DNA of 64,000 nt from Salinirussus salinus (GCF_009831455.1 NZ_WOWO01000003.1:707917-771916), one strand, 5' to 3'. Shown: positions 34,714 through 43,922, counted from the first letter of the stretch. Numbers and translations are program-made. Notes: generated by a model not told the origin, from the letters alone.

Positions 34714-35522
34714 GGGCTCACCCCGTAGACCGCGACTGCCGAGTACCCGATCACGGCGGCGTAGGAGACGACGAGGACGGCCAGTTCGCGGGCCGGTGGC
34801 CGTCCCACGTCGCCGTACACCGTGATGTCGCCGTCGTACCCGCGTGCCTCCATCGACGTGACGAGGCGCTCGGATCGTTCGATCGCCGACAGCATCGTCG
34901 TCCCCAGGATCCGGGCGTACAAGCGCTTGTTCGACCAGAACTCCGAGAGGTTCGCACCCCGGGAGAGCGCACCCTTGACCAGGTCCTCGAGGGTCTCGAT
35001 CATCACGAACGTGAACCGGTAGGTGAGCAAGGCGATCTGGTCCAGCGGCCGGGGCAGCACTCGACCGAGAACGTAGGCGACGTGAGTGTACTTCGTCGTC
35101 ATCGACGCCGTCAGCGCGAACGTGACGACCACCAGCGACCGGCAGGTCAGTTCCGCGAACAGGGTCGCGCCCGCCCACGTCACCGAGAGGTCGCCGAGCG
35201 GCGTCGGGAGTGCCCCACCGATCGCCACGCCCGGCTCGAGGAAGGCCAGTGGGCCGGCGACGGAGACGACGAACAGCATCGGCAGCGTGTACCAGGCAAC
35301 CAGTCGTCGGTACGGGAGCCCCGACACCCCGTAGACCCCGAGGACGGCGGCGTACAGGCCGGCGAGCAACGCCAGGCGGTCCAGGGTCGTGACCGCGAGG
35401 ACGAGTGCGCCGACGATCCCCAGTTTCGTCCAGGGGTTGACCCGGTGGAGCGGTCCCTCCCGGTGCTCCGCGTAGGCCGTGATCAGTCGCGGGTCCGGGA
35501 CGTGGTTCGACAGCGCGGTCAT
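34710..35522 (-). CDS. cbiQ: ECF transporter T component (CbiQ type)
   Basis: 270 residues from ATG 35522. It has the CbiQ start (HRVNPWTKL), several membrane segments and the coupling motifs LSRGANLSEFW and SMEARGYDG (the A-R-G type boxes that touch the ATPase). Coupled to CbiO by a four-base overlap. It is the shared transmembrane coupling subunit of the importer. Confidence 0.87.
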   Translation of the reverse strand: MTALSNHVPDPRLITAYAEHREGPLHRVNPWTKLGIVGALVLAVTTLDRLALLAGLYAAVLGVYGVSGLPYRRLVAWYTLPMLFVVSVAGPLAFLEPGVAIGGALPTPLGDLSVTWAGATLFAELTCRSLVVVTFALTASMTTKYTHVAYVLGRVLPRPLDQIALLTYRFTFVMIETLEDLVKGALSRGANLSEFWSNKRLYARILGTTMLSAIERSERLVTSMEARGYDGDITVYGDVGRPPARELAVLVVSYAAVIGYSAVAVYGVSP

Positions 35523-35523
35523 C

Positions 35524-35844
35524 TTACGGGGCGTGGTCGGGGTCCTCGCCGTCGCGGACCCGGTCGACGTAGACGTACAGCGCCAGCCCGAACACCAGGA
35601 GTGCTCCCGCGATGGCCGCGTACTCGGTGACGAGACCACCCTTGCGGATCGGGCCGGCGATAACGATCCCGCGGCCGAGGTCGAGGATGGCGCCGCCGCC
35701 GTCGGCGAGACCGCGCTGGAGGGTCTTCGCCGAGCGCTTCGCCCACGGGAGGGCACCGCCGGTCGCCCCGAACGCCCACAGGCCGACCGCGGTCGCGACG
35801 GCGACGACGCCGACGAGGCCGCCGTACTGCTTCCAGCGATCCAT
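35524..35844 (-). CDS. Small membrane component in the CbiN position
   Basis: 106 residues with one helix at each end and a soluble middle; the position between CbiM and CbiQ is that of CbiN, NikN or the PDGLE protein. The sequence has neither the PDGLE motif nor clear CbiN signature residues; it has GPIRKGG before the second helix. The ATG overlaps the CbiM stop by one base. In cobalt/nickel ECF systems the N component helps metal loading. Function is by position. Confidence 0.6.
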   Translation of the reverse strand: MDRWKQYGGLVGVVAVATAVGLWAFGATGGALPWAKRSAKTLQRGLADGGGAILDLGRGIVIAGPIRKGGLVTEYAAIAGALLVFGLALYVYVDRVRDGEDPDHAP

Positions 35845-36524
35845 CAGGCGGACACCCCCGCTGGCTCGTCCCGGCCGGACCGGTCGCCGAGACCGACGAG
35901 GTCGGGCCGCACCGAGGCCAAAAACTGGACGACGAACCCGGTCAGGAGCCCCTCGATCACCGCGACGCCGACGTTGATCCCGACGAGTCCGGCGACGGCG
36001 ATCGCGAGGTCGGCCCGCGGGAGTGCACTCCCGTTGACGCCGCTGAGGACGATGATCCCGCCCATCAGGACCGCGCCCGAGGAGAGCCCGACGATTGCGG
36101 CCGTCGCCGTCGCGGGGAAGGTGTCCCAGTTCATCCCGATCAGGGTCTTGAACACGTAGTACGCGACGATCGCCTCGCCGGCGTTGATCATCACGTTCGC
36201 ACCGAGGAGTCCGACCGCGCCGTGGCCCAGTGCGGCCGAGAAGACGTTGACCACGAGCGCGATGAGCCCGCCCAGGGCGGGCCCGGCGATGATACCCACG
36301 AGCGCGGTGAGGTTCATGTGGACCCCGCCCCAGACGGGGATGTTCAACTGGAAGATCGCGAAACTCGCGGCGGCACCGATGCCCGCGAGTGCGATCTGGT
36401 TGGGCTGGATCTTGCCGCTCCGCACCCGGTACAGTACCGCAGTGATCAGTCCGGTCCCGAGCACGGTCCAGAGGACCAGTGCCCACAGTGGGAACGAGCC
36501 TTCGCCGAGGTGGATGTGTGCCAT
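35844..36524 (-). CDS. cbiM: Cobalt/nickel-specific S component (CbiM/NikM type)
   Basis: 226 residues from ATG 36524. The family starts at Met-His-Ile, because the free N-terminus and His bind the metal; here the start is MAHIHLGEG, with one extra residue. Later landmarks VWGGVHMNLTALVGII (second metal-site His) and ALGHGAVGLLGANVMINAGEA are present, with about seven helices. The upstream frame to 36605 is not expected to be translated. It captures Co(II) or Ni(II) and leads the operon CbiM-N-Q-O-DUF1405, next to NikR copy 3, which favours nickel or another NikR-sensed metal. Confidence 0.87.
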   Translation of the reverse strand: MAHIHLGEGSFPLWALVLWTVLGTGLITAVLYRVRSGKIQPNQIALAGIGAAASFAIFQLNIPVWGGVHMNLTALVGIIAGPALGGLIALVVNVFSAALGHGAVGLLGANVMINAGEAIVAYYVFKTLIGMNWDTFPATATAAIVGLSSGAVLMGGIIVLSGVNGSALPRADLAIAVAGLVGINVGVAVIEGLLTGFVVQFLASVRPDLVGLGDRSGRDEPAGVSA

Positions 36525-36639
36525 GACTGATTGTGAATCTAGCATCCAAATATAATAAAGTTGCCTTACCACTGTAGGAGAGATAACAACTAGTGCATTA
36601 CGCACCAGGTTGAGTTGCCAACCTCCGAGAGTGAAGCGA

Positions 36640-37068
36640 TTACTCGACGACGTTAGCCGGGGCTACGTCGACCGGGAGAACAGTGTACTCCACCGAGACG
36701 GACTCATCAGCGCCTCGAACGGTTCCGACGAATCGCAAGAGGACATCGTACTCGGCTTCGACGACGAACGACTCGATACAGCCAGTGTTGCCCGTGAGAC
36801 AATTATGCGAGTTCGAGCGGATCGACGCTTCGAATTCGTGGCGAATGTCCATCATCCTGCTCTCGATCTCGGGGTCGTCGTACCCAAAAACGGCCGTGAC
36901 AGTCCCGACGACGCGTCGCCCCTCGTAGTCCGTCTCCTCGTACTGTTCCAGCAACGACCGGCACGCCTCACGAATGACTTCACTCCGTCCTCCGTACCCG
37001 TGTTCGTCGGCAAACCTGTCGAGGTCGTCCCGAAGTCGCTCCGGCATCGAAGAACTCACGATAGGCAT
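36640..37068 (-). CDS. NikR-family regulator with altered ligand set (copy 3)
   Basis: 142 residues with ribbon-helix-helix (MPIVSSSMPERLRDDLDRFA, RSEVIREA) and metal domain. The ligands read His77, His88, Cys90, Cys96: the second His of the usual HxH is Cys (SHNC). This softer ligand set could shift selectivity from nickel to zinc, cobalt or another thiophilic metal. It lies between the CbiMNQO operon and the NitT/TauT-type importer, all on the minus strand, and has the same leader box as copy 1. It may control the Cbi operon, the other importer, or both. Confidence 0.82.
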   Translation of the reverse strand: MPIVSSSMPERLRDDLDRFADEHGYGGRSEVIREACRSLLEQYEETDYEGRRVVGTVTAVFGYDDPEIESRMMDIRHEFEASIRSNSHNCLTGNTGCIESFVVEAEYDVLLRFVGTVRGADESVSVEYTVLPVDVAPANVVE

Positions 37069-37144
37069 ATGTTAAGATTCTACTCTAAGATAATAGTAAT
37101 AGTGGTTTATTCAAGCCATTGTTAATAATTTATGCCAATGGGGG

Positions 37145-37927
37145 TTAGAGGTGTTGTTCGTCGTGACACCCGAGTTCGTCCCGGATCTGTGCGACGTGGT
37201 CAACGAAGTCGTGTGCCGTCCTATCACGCGGACGGTCGAGATCGATGGGGAAAGACGACTGGACGCTACCGGGATCGGCATCCATAACGATGACCCGGTC
37301 GGCCAGAGTCACCGCTTCGTCGATGTCGTGCGTAACGAATACGACGGTCTGCTCGGTCTGGGCCCAGATGTCCAGTAATTCGGCGTGCAGTCGATCGCGC
37401 GTCCGAGCGTCGACGCTGGCGAACGGTTCGTCCATCAACAGGATCTCCGGGTCGGGAGCGAGAGCGCGAGCGATTCCGACACGCTGTTTCATGCCGCCCG
37501 ACAGCTCCTTTGGATAAGAATCCTCGAATCCGTCGAGTCCGACGAGATCGACCAGTTCCCGGACCCGTGCTTCACAGTCCGCACACTCACAGGCGGGTCG
37601 GTCGAGACCGAACCGGACGTTCCCGCGGACAGTTCGCCACGGAAACAACGCGTACTCCTGAAAGACCATGCCTCGGTCCAGACCTGGACCCGTGACCGGG
37701 TCGCCGCCGACCAGAACCGCACCACTGTCCGGACCGTCGAGGCCGGCGATCGCCCGCAGCATGGTGGTCTTTCCACAGCCAGACGGCCCGACGACACAGC
37801 AAAACTCGCCCTCCGACACCGAGAACGAGACGTCTTCGAGCGCTCGTGTCTCCTCGTAGGCCTTGCTGACGTTCCGAACGTTGATCTTCGTGCTTTCCTC
37901 CCGCTCGGAGGACGAACGCTCGGTCAT
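37145..37927 (-). CDS. ABC transporter ATPase, NitT/TauT type
   Basis: 260 residues from ATG 37927, which overlaps the permease stop; the frame upstream to 38944 overlaps the permease gene and is not used. P-loop [23 protein letters not shown] and THDIDEA are intact, and [12 protein letters not shown] is typical of TauB/SsuB/NrtD proteins. A CECADC cluster in the helical subdomain is an unusual cysteine pair group. It energises the importer formed with the next two genes. Confidence 0.87.
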   Translation of the reverse strand: MTERSSSEREESTKINVRNVSKAYEETRALEDVSFSVSEGEFCCVVGPSGCGKTTMLRAIAGLDGPDSGAVLVGGDPVTGPGLDRGMVFQEYALFPWRTVRGNVRFGLDRPACECADCEARVRELVDLVGLDGFEDSYPKELSGGMKQRVGIARALAPDPEILLMDEPFASVDARTRDRLHAELLDIWAQTEQTVVFVTHDIDEAVTLADRVIVMDADPGSVQSSFPIDLDRPRDRTAHDFVDHVAQIRDELGCHDEQHL

Positions 37928-38766
37928 CGCCACGCGAGCACCCTCCGTTCGACGAGTCGAAACCCGACGTCCATACAGAGGAACGCCAGGCTGATCAGGA
38001 ACATGTACGCGACGCTGGTCGCCATCGCGAGGTTGTTCGAGGCGTTGATGATTTCGTAGCCGACGCCGGGGGCACCGAACAGCTCGGCGCCGACCACGAT
38101 CATCCAGCACCGACCGATGCTCGTCCGGAACCCAGTCAGCACTTGGGGTGCCGCACTCGGGAGCGCGACGAGTTTCAGCATCGAGAGGTCGCGCTCGACT
38201 CCGAGCGTCGATGCGGCATCGGTCAGTTCGGTCGAAACGCCCTCCACGCCACCGTAGGCGCCGTAGAAGTTGATCCAGAACGCGCCGACGAAGACGATGA
38301 ACGCCGCGCCAGTGTGGTGGATGCCGAACCAGACGATGGCGAAGACGACCCACGCCAGCGGTGGAATCGGTCGCAGCACCCGGACGAGCGGCCGGAGCCA
38401 GTCGTCGAGTACCCCGTTCCAACCCATCGCCAGTCCGAGTCCGATCCCACAGCCCGCACCGAGGAGGAGGCCGGGAACGTAGTGGAACAGCGTCTGTGCG
38501 AGGTGTGCGAGTCCAGTCGGGAGTACCAGACTCGACCCCAGAACGGGGACCACGATCGTCGTCGAGGTCGCAAACAGCTCTATAAACGCGTACACTGACT
38601 CGAGGGGACCCGGCACCAGATACGACGGCTGGGTCGTCATCGCGCCAACCCACCAGACGAGCAGGAACACAACGAGACCGCCGAGGCCGCGAAGATACCG
38701 CTGCAGGTCCCCCTCGAAGGTTTCGGCCGTCAGCGCGTTCGAACTGGTGTCGGTCTGCGTGCTCAT
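37924..38766 (-). CDS. ABC transporter permease, NitT/TauT type
   Basis: 280 residues and about six membrane helices, with the TauC/SsuC-type loop ([32 protein letters not shown]) and [14 protein letters not shown]. The ATG overlaps the binding-protein stop by one base, and its stop overlaps the ATPase start. Family members move nitrate, sulfonates, thiamine precursors or, in some clades, metal-related ligands. Confidence 0.87.
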   Translation of the reverse strand: MSTQTDTSSNALTAETFEGDLQRYLRGLGGLVVFLLVWWVGAMTTQPSYLVPGPLESVYAFIELFATSTTIVVPVLGSSLVLPTGLAHLAQTLFHYVPGLLLGAGCGIGLGLAMGWNGVLDDWLRPLVRVLRPIPPLAWVVFAIVWFGIHHTGAAFIVFVGAFWINFYGAYGGVEGVSTELTDAASTLGVERDLSMLKLVALPSAAPQVLTGFRTSIGRCWMIVVGAELFGAPGVGYEIINASNNLAMATSVAYMFLISLAFLCMDVGFRLVERRVLAWR

Positions 38767-39791
38767 TACTGTATTGCGTCGTAGGGGTCGAACGCGAACA
38801 GATTTTCAGTTGCGACCGGATCCTCGATATTGCCGACGTTGGCGACGAACTCTCCCATCGTCGCGGCCTGATCGGTGATCGCGTGGGGATCCGAGATGAA
38901 CTCCGACGCCTTCGAATCCATGGCGGCCGTCGCGAGGTCTTCACTCACGCCGGAGCCGATGACCGAGGCAGCGTGGCTGGCGGCGGCATCCGGGGAGTTC
39001 CCCGTGAACTCGGTCGCCGCGACGTGCTGTTCGACGAGCGATTGGGCGACCTCATCGTCGTCGAGCACTCGCTGGTTCGCGAACAGCACCGTGACGGGGT
39101 GGTTGTCCAGGATGTTCCCGGACCAGGCGAGTTCCTCGAACCCGTCAGCTTGGCTGATGATCGTCGCGAACGGTTCCTGGATGATCGTCGCGTCGATGTC
39201 GCCCGACTGGATGGTCTGGACCGCCTTCGCGGGCGGGACCTTGGACTTGTTGATGGTGGAGTCCATCTCACCGACGTCGAGGTCCTCCTGAATCCAGTAC
39301 CGGAGAACGATGTCGGGGACGCTCCCGTCCGGCGGTGCTCCAAACCGGACCTTCCGCCCGTGCTCTTCTTCGAAGCGCTCGAACGTGGCAGCCCCTTCCT
39401 GTTCGTAGAGATCGGCGAGTTCGGTCGTCCCCATGATCTTGAAGCCATTTCTCGAATTCGCCGCGAGGATACCGGCGTTGGTCCCTTTGTCAACGAGGAC
39501 CATTGCAGGAGTGATCCCGAAAAGCGCAACGTCGACGTCCCCACTCGCGAACGCCTTGACAACACTGGGGCCGGAGCTGAACCGCTCTATTGAGACATCT
39601 GACGGAACGTCCTCGTAGTACCCCTCTTGCTCCATCACGTAGTGTTGCATGTTCGGGTAAATCGGGACGTACGCGACCGTGACGGAATCAAGTGATGCAC
39701 CTCCCTGACCGAGACAGCCAGCAATTCCCGTCGCAGCAATCGTGGTTGCGCCTGCCTTCTGGAGTAGACTTCGGCGCGAGATTTGAACCAT
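38766..39791 (-). CDS. ABC transporter substrate-binding lipoprotein, NMT1/TauA-like
   Basis: 341 residues. Tat-type signal ([10 protein letters not shown]) and lipobox (IAGC). The body has the NMT1/NitT pattern: [43 protein letters not shown] and [16 protein letters not shown]. The ligand cannot be read from sequence. Its promoter shares an 18-of-21 match with that of znuA, and NikR-like genes flank the operon, so a metal complex or a metal-linked ligand is a reasonable idea, while taurine or nitrate is possible. Confidence 0.85.
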   Translation of the reverse strand: MVQISRRSLLQKAGATTIAATGIAGCLGQGGASLDSVTVAYVPIYPNMQHYVMEQEGYYEDVPSDVSIERFSSGPSVVKAFASGDVDVALFGITPAMVLVDKGTNAGILAANSRNGFKIMGTTELADLYEQEGAATFERFEEEHGRKVRFGAPPDGSVPDIVLRYWIQEDLDVGEMDSTINKSKVPPAKAVQTIQSGDIDATIIQEPFATIISQADGFEELAWSGNILDNHPVTVLFANQRVLDDDEVAQSLVEQHVAATEFTGNSPDAAASHAASVIGSGVSEDLATAAMDSKASEFISDPHAITDQAATMGEFVANVGNIEDPVATENLFAFDPYDAIQ

Positions 39792-39845
39792 CAGTGTTAC
39801 TAACTCTAGAATCAGTTCTAATAATACCTATGATTCTAGCAAAGA
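39792..39845 (-). promoter_or_regulatory. Promoter/operator of the NitT/TauT-type importer
   Basis: On the minus strand CTAGAATCATAG is followed by a TATTATTA TATA element, 28 bases before the ATG, as in the znuA promoter. CTAGA also recurs closer to the start codon (TTCTAGAG). The match over 39819-39839 to 27740-27760 is 18 of 21 bases. Confidence 0.55.
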
Positions 39846-39971
39846 GAGTTAATACTGATAGAGGATAGGGTTCGGAGATGTTGCTAGAGTCAGCGTGAAT
39901 TCAGCGAGAATCCCGCGAGCGACCGCAGAGAGCGAGTGGGATGTCGGCTCGCCGGAAGGGGCAGAACAGTA

Positions 39972-40400
39972 TCAGTTCATATCGGCTAGCGGGCCGAAGT
40001 CGTCGACGGGTAGCACTGAGTAGTCGATCGTGAGCGTGTCCTTCGTCGCTCGGATCTTCCCGACGAACGTCGAGATTTCTTCGAGCGACCCTTCGAGTAC
40101 GAACAGTTCCATGCAATGATGGCCGCCGACGTGGCTGTGGAAGTTCGATGCGACGATGTCCTCATGCTCGTGGCGGAGGTGCATCATCTTCTCCTCGACG
40201 CTCGTCGTTTCGTAGTCGAAAACCACCGTGACGACGCCCATCAAGTCTCGGTCTTCGAGTTTCTTATCCTCGAACTCACCGAGGAGATTCCGGCTTGCTT
40301 CACGAAGTACCTCACTGCGACCAGTATAGCCGTGGTCGTCAGCGAACTGGTCGATTCGGTTAAGCAATTCCTCCGGCATCGAGACGCTGACCACACTCAT
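39972..40400 (-). CDS. NikR-family metal-responsive regulator (copy 4)
   Basis: 142 residues from ATG 40400 (the upstream frame to 40454 lacks the family start). Ribbon-helix-helix [20 protein letters not shown] and RSEVLREA, then the complete ligand set His77, His88, His90, Cys96. It has a His-rich patch next to the site (HSHVGGHHC). Most similar to copy 1. It lies 180 bases upstream of the NitT/TauT-type importer on the same strand and probably controls it. Confidence 0.85.
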   Translation of the reverse strand: MSVVSVSMPEELLNRIDQFADDHGYTGRSEVLREASRNLLGEFEDKKLEDRDLMGVVTVVFDYETTSVEEKMMHLRHEHEDIVASNFHSHVGGHHCMELFVLEGSLEEISTFVGKIRATKDTLTIDYSVLPVDDFGPLADMN

Positions 40401-40765
40401 ATAACAATATGGACTGCGAGAAATATTAAGGATTATCATTTTCAGCTGTGACATTACAGTGATTATGGATATGCCCTCTCAGGATAGTGGGATACCGGCA
40501 CTCTAAGAGACACCGAGTTACTTCGAAATTGTCGAGTGTTGCTGAAGCGAATATCAGGGTTAGTCGGAAGCTTGTGACGTATCTTGTTGGAGCGGAGAAG
40601 ACAGAAGGCACGCATCAAATCCATCCTCCGAGGTTGTGGAACCATAGCCTCGCTGAATACTGAGCCACATATGTGTGCTGGTCGGTGGACACCCCGACTT
40701 TCGGATCGAACGGGTTTATTCGGCGCCGGCGATGGGTGCCGGCGCACACGCGTCGGCGGTGAGCG
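40401..40765. other. Intergenic region between NikR copy 4 and the plasmid backbone
   Basis: No supported gene. It marks the change from AT-rich metal-operon promoters to a GC-rich backbone leader. The only clear structures are the TTTATT element at 40715-40720 and the hairpin at 40723-40745 in front of the next gene. Confidence 0.5.
40723..40745 (+). promoter_or_regulatory. Hairpin upstream of the 40766 gene
   Basis: GCGCCGGC and GCCGGCGC form a perfect 8-bp stem around GATGGGT, 20 bases before the ATG; a TATA-like TTTATT is just upstream. Similar GC hairpins with a G-rich loop stand before the TFB gene and the 44965 gene. It may be an operator or an RNA element. Confidence 0.5.
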
Positions 40766-41335
40766 ATGTCCACACGAAGTCAACTCCGATTCGTTCAGCG
40801 TGCCGACAATGACGGCGCTCAAGACGACGACTGTGTCGCGCAGGTGTACCGACATTCTGACGGCTATCCAGCGAGCGTCCTTCGGGACCTCGCACAATTG
40901 AAGAGCCTCCTTGATGCAACTCGCGCCGAGCGTGGGCCAAGCTACACGGCAGCCGTGTTCGTGTTCATCGACAAGCTCTCTACGGTCGGCCTGTATCTGG
41001 ACGGCCAGCTGGAGCGAACCATCGACGCAACCCAGCCAGCCGACCTCCTCGAGCCGGCCAACATGGAGCACCTCGACCAGCCGCTGTTCCTGCTGGGCCA
41101 CGGCGTCGAGAATCCTGCTGACGGGATCCACGGCGACGAGGACTATCTCTACGTCGTCGACATCCCGACACGCGAGGCGTTCGATGAACCGACTGAGTGG
41201 ACCGTCAAGATCAGTGAGCACGCCGGCTTTCCTCGCTGGGGTGGGCTCACGGGAGAGGCCTTCGAGCGAGCCAGTTGGCAGTTCCAGGGGCCACTTGACG
41301 ACGCACTCACGGAACTCGCGGCGGAGTCGGCATGA
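40766..41335 (+). CDS. Unrecognised haloarchaeal plasmid protein
   Basis: 189 residues, acidic, alpha/beta in appearance. Landmarks: QVYRHSDGYPASVLRDLAQL near the start, VFVFIDKLSTVGLYLDG in the middle, and a GHGVENPADGIHGDEDYLYVVDI segment. No catalytic motif or membrane segment. I recall no named family; it stands with other backbone genes and has the hairpin leader. Convergent with the Mrr-like gene. Confidence 0.6.
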   Translation: MSTRSQLRFVQRADNDGAQDDDCVAQVYRHSDGYPASVLRDLAQLKSLLDATRAERGPSYTAAVFVFIDKLSTVGLYLDGQLERTIDATQPADLLEPANMEHLDQPLFLLGHGVENPADGIHGDEDYLYVVDIPTREAFDEPTEWTVKISEHAGFPRWGGLTGEAFERASWQFQGPLDDALTELAAESA

Positions 41336-41347
41336 GCGTGTAGGGAG

Positions 41348-42712
41348 TCAGATAACGCCACTGACGACGAGCAGACCAACGATGAGCAGTAGCGTCGCGA
41401 CCAAGCCACCACCGACCAGCGGCTTGTTTTCCATCGCCTTCTCGTGGATCGGCATTTCCGCATACTCCTCGCGGAACGCTTCGAGATTTTCCTCGTCGTA
41501 GAAGTACTTCGTCTTCAGCGCGAAGCGTTCGGTAACTGCACAGCCCGTACAGACTGGCTCACCTTCGAGCCGTTCGGTTTTGATGTGGCTGTCGCAGGCG
41601 ACCGCCCCGCAATTAGGACAGTAGGTGTACGTCTCGCCGACGCCGCTCGTCTCACAGTGCACACAGCGGTGGATCCCATCCTCGACGGTCACCCGTGACG
41701 GGCCCGCTGTATAGTATTCGTAGGGATACGAGTACTGCTGTAATTCGGTCGTCTGGCGCACCTCTGGAAGGTAGACGGACTCGATGGATTGGACCGAGAT
41801 GTCCGAGAGATTCGGCTCGCACGTCTTGTTGTACGTGACGTTATTGTCGCCAGTGTAGGTCACCGTCGTCGTGTGGTGGTCCTGGAGCCGCTCAACGGCC
41901 CAGTCCTTGTACTCGGTCTGGGTCTGGCCGAAGCGGCGCTTCTTGAGGTCGTCGAATGCCTCCCCGAACTGGTCGAGATCCAAGTCGACCGCCGCGTGGA
42001 GGTTTTCGGTGACCAGGGATGCGACCTTCTCGTCGGCGACCTGGGGGTGCCCACGCTCGGCGTGGACGACGAACCGTGTGCGGTCGTTGATCCGATGGAT
42101 GACGCCGACGGACGTCTCGAAGACGGCGTTGGTATCGGCAGTGATCGCGACCACCGGGCGGAACGTGACTTGCGAGTGTGGCGCCGGCAGGTCGGCAGCG
42201 TCAATGTTCTCGATATCGCGAAACGCCTCCTGGACTGGTGCGTCAACACCGGCGGCCGGGTCGTACGGCCGCAGGGTCTCGTCGCAGAGAATCTCGATAC
42301 GCCCGTTGTAGAGGTCGAGGCCTATCTCGTCGGCGATCTCCCGGAGGTCTTCGCCGTCGACCAGTTCGATGGGGTGAGGGTCGCCGTTCTGTTGGAGGCG
42401 CTGGGCGTACTCTTCGGCAGGTCCAGTGAACCGACCGGTCGTGACGACCATGCCGCGCCTGGGGCCGTCGAACTCGAAGGTCGCAATCGCCGAGTGCAGT
42501 TTCTGCACCACTGGACGACCCACCGTCTCCGTGTGCTTGCACTCGACGACGATTCCCCGTCGCGTACCATCGACGACTTCCTCCATCAGGATGTCCCGTC
42601 CCTCATCTGCCGTCCGCTCGGCCTGACGGACGTTCTCGTACCCGAGGTTCCGAAAGACGTCTTCCATCAGGTCCTCGAACTCGAACCCCGAGAGTTCGTC
42701 TAAAACAGCCAT
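41348..42712 (-). CDS. Mrr-like restriction endonuclease fold protein with zinc ribbon and C-terminal membrane helix
   Basis: 454 residues. The first 120 are a PD-(D/E)XK domain of the Mrr_cat type: FEFEDLMEDVFRNLGY, catalytic Asp40 (EGRD) and Glu57-x-Lys59 (VECKH), then a Gln in VVQKLHSAI. A 200-residue middle domain is unassigned. Around 350-395 several CxxC pairs (CVHC, CPNC, CTGC) form zinc ribbons, and a helix near 432-452 anchors the C-terminus in the membrane. Membrane-tethered Mrr-like proteins may cut foreign or modified DNA entering the cell. The nuclease fold is well supported, the role inferred. Confidence 0.75.
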   Translation of the reverse strand: MAVLDELSGFEFEDLMEDVFRNLGYENVRQAERTADEGRDILMEEVVDGTRRGIVVECKHTETVGRPVVQKLHSAIATFEFDGPRRGMVVTTGRFTGPAEEYAQRLQQNGDPHPIELVDGEDLREIADEIGLDLYNGRIEILCDETLRPYDPAAGVDAPVQEAFRDIENIDAADLPAPHSQVTFRPVVAITADTNAVFETSVGVIHRINDRTRFVVHAERGHPQVADEKVASLVTENLHAAVDLDLDQFGEAFDDLKKRRFGQTQTEYKDWAVERLQDHHTTTVTYTGDNNVTYNKTCEPNLSDISVQSIESVYLPEVRQTTELQQYSYPYEYYTAGPSRVTVEDGIHRCVHCETSGVGETYTYCPNCGAVACDSHIKTERLEGEPVCTGCAVTERFALKTKYFYDEENLEAFREEYAEMPIHEKAMENKPLVGGGLVATLLLIVGLLVVSGVI

Positions 42713-42970
42713 CCTGCTCTCATTCGAACGTATCTTGCCACTATCAAATACGTTGCTGTACCCAACTCAGACGGAGGACGGCGCGATGCGCTCCTGTGTT
42801 ACGGGCGGTTCTCGCTCACGTTGACGAGCACCGCTTCAGTCATACACGGGTCCAGTCCCGATCTAACAAGGGAAATGACTGTGTGAATTGCTGACTCCAC
42901 TCCAACTGTTCCATCTTAGAGTAATTTACTCAGGAGTAAACTACACGATGCTTGAGAGTGTACCAAGTGT

Positions 42971-43384
42971 ATGAACACCGGTCTTGAGGCTGCTGGGGAG
43001 ACAGAAACCCGTGAACTCGTCCATTTTATCACCCAGCAGACGCGGTTCGCGCTCATCAACAACATCCTCCAGCACCCTGAGCAGTTGCCCTCGATGTACG
43101 AACTCGAGGAACTCAACCCGAGCGTCAGCGACGCCACCGTTTACAAGCACATCCAGAAGCTCATTGATGCTGGCATCGTCAAAGAGACCGCTCTCGATGA
43201 CGAGGACCGTCAGCAGGGCTACCCCTGGAAATTCTACGGTCTCACTGACGAGGGCCGCGAATTCCTCGAGGATCACAACCTGCTTGCGGCCGAAGAGACA
43301 CTCCAGCAGATCTACGAGACCATCTCTGACAAGCCCGACAAAATGGTCAAATACGAGAGTGCGCCACGACCGGACGATGCCTGA
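42971..43384 (+). CDS. Winged-helix transcriptional regulator
   Basis: 137 residues with a PadR/ArsR-like wHTH: TRFALINNILQHPEQLPSMYELEEL, then VSDATVYKHIQKLIDAGIV as recognition helix and a wing ending GYPWKFYGLTDEGREFLE. The effector is unknown. Such genes are common on haloarchaeal plasmids and often regulate neighbouring backbone genes. TATA-like sequences lie in the AT-rich 42930 region. Confidence 0.75.
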   Translation: MNTGLEAAGETETRELVHFITQQTRFALINNILQHPEQLPSMYELEELNPSVSDATVYKHIQKLIDAGIVKETALDDEDRQQGYPWKFYGLTDEGREFLEDHNLLAAEETLQQIYETISDKPDKMVKYESAPRPDDA

Positions 43385-43540
43385 CTGACCTGACGACACC
43401 CGACCCGGCTCTTTTCGACGCATCCCGTACTGGTCGATACGCACCCGGTTTGTGGCTCAACTACCTCCCGTCCCGGAGTGGGCCACGGTGTGTTTGTCGG
43501 CCCCCCGAGAGCCTGAGGGCCACTGGGCCCTGAGCAAGCG

Positions 43541-43861
43541 ATGCCTGATTCCACCCATCCACTGACGCAATTAGACTGTACGCCGCGCCTCCTCAAACGC
43601 GCCCAGTACGAGGCTTTCGAGTTCTCGCTGGTCGACGGCGACATTCGCGTCCGGAATGCGAGCCACGTTGACCCAGCAGCCCACGAGTACCGCGTCCGCA
43701 TCGATGACGAGCACCCGGTCGCCTGCACGTGTCCGTTCGACACTCGCGCGGCCAAGGCGTGCAAACACCGTCTCGCCGTCGCGATCCGACCCAGGCTCCT
43801 GGACGCGGCCGCCACGATGCAAACACTCACTGAGGTACGGTCACGCCCACAGGTAGAGTAG
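43541..43861 (+). CDS. Small SWIM zinc-finger protein
   Basis: 106 residues with a SWIM motif (CTCPFD followed by CKHRLAVAI), a zinc fold for DNA or protein interaction. Haloarchaea encode many short SWIM proteins of unknown role, often on plasmids. The leader is GC-rich with inverted GGCCC/GGGCC segments. It lies 63 bases before the start of the hairpin of the TFB gene. Confidence 0.75.
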   Translation: MPDSTHPLTQLDCTPRLLKRAQYEAFEFSLVDGDIRVRNASHVDPAAHEYRVRIDDEHPVACTCPFDTRAAKACKHRLAVAIRPRLLDAAATMQTLTEVRSRPQVE

Positions 43862-43922
43862 CAGGGGAGCGGGCTACGCGGACTACTGACGACCGTCGTC
43901 ATTCGCGAGCAGCTGGTTTCTG

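Noticed and set aside
34714..35178. N-terminal extension of the CbiO frame
   Set aside because: The extra 155 residues are read in the wrong frame of cbiQ; GTG 34713 has the correct overlap.
35525..36549. Long Arg-rich minus-strand frame across cbiM/cbiN
   Set aside because: Low-complexity shadow of high-GC genes; the first part has no homology, and the real CbiM and CbiN frames are clear.
40463..41221. 252-residue minus-strand frame opposite the 40766 gene
   Set aside because: Overlaps a better gene with its own leader hairpin; no domain.
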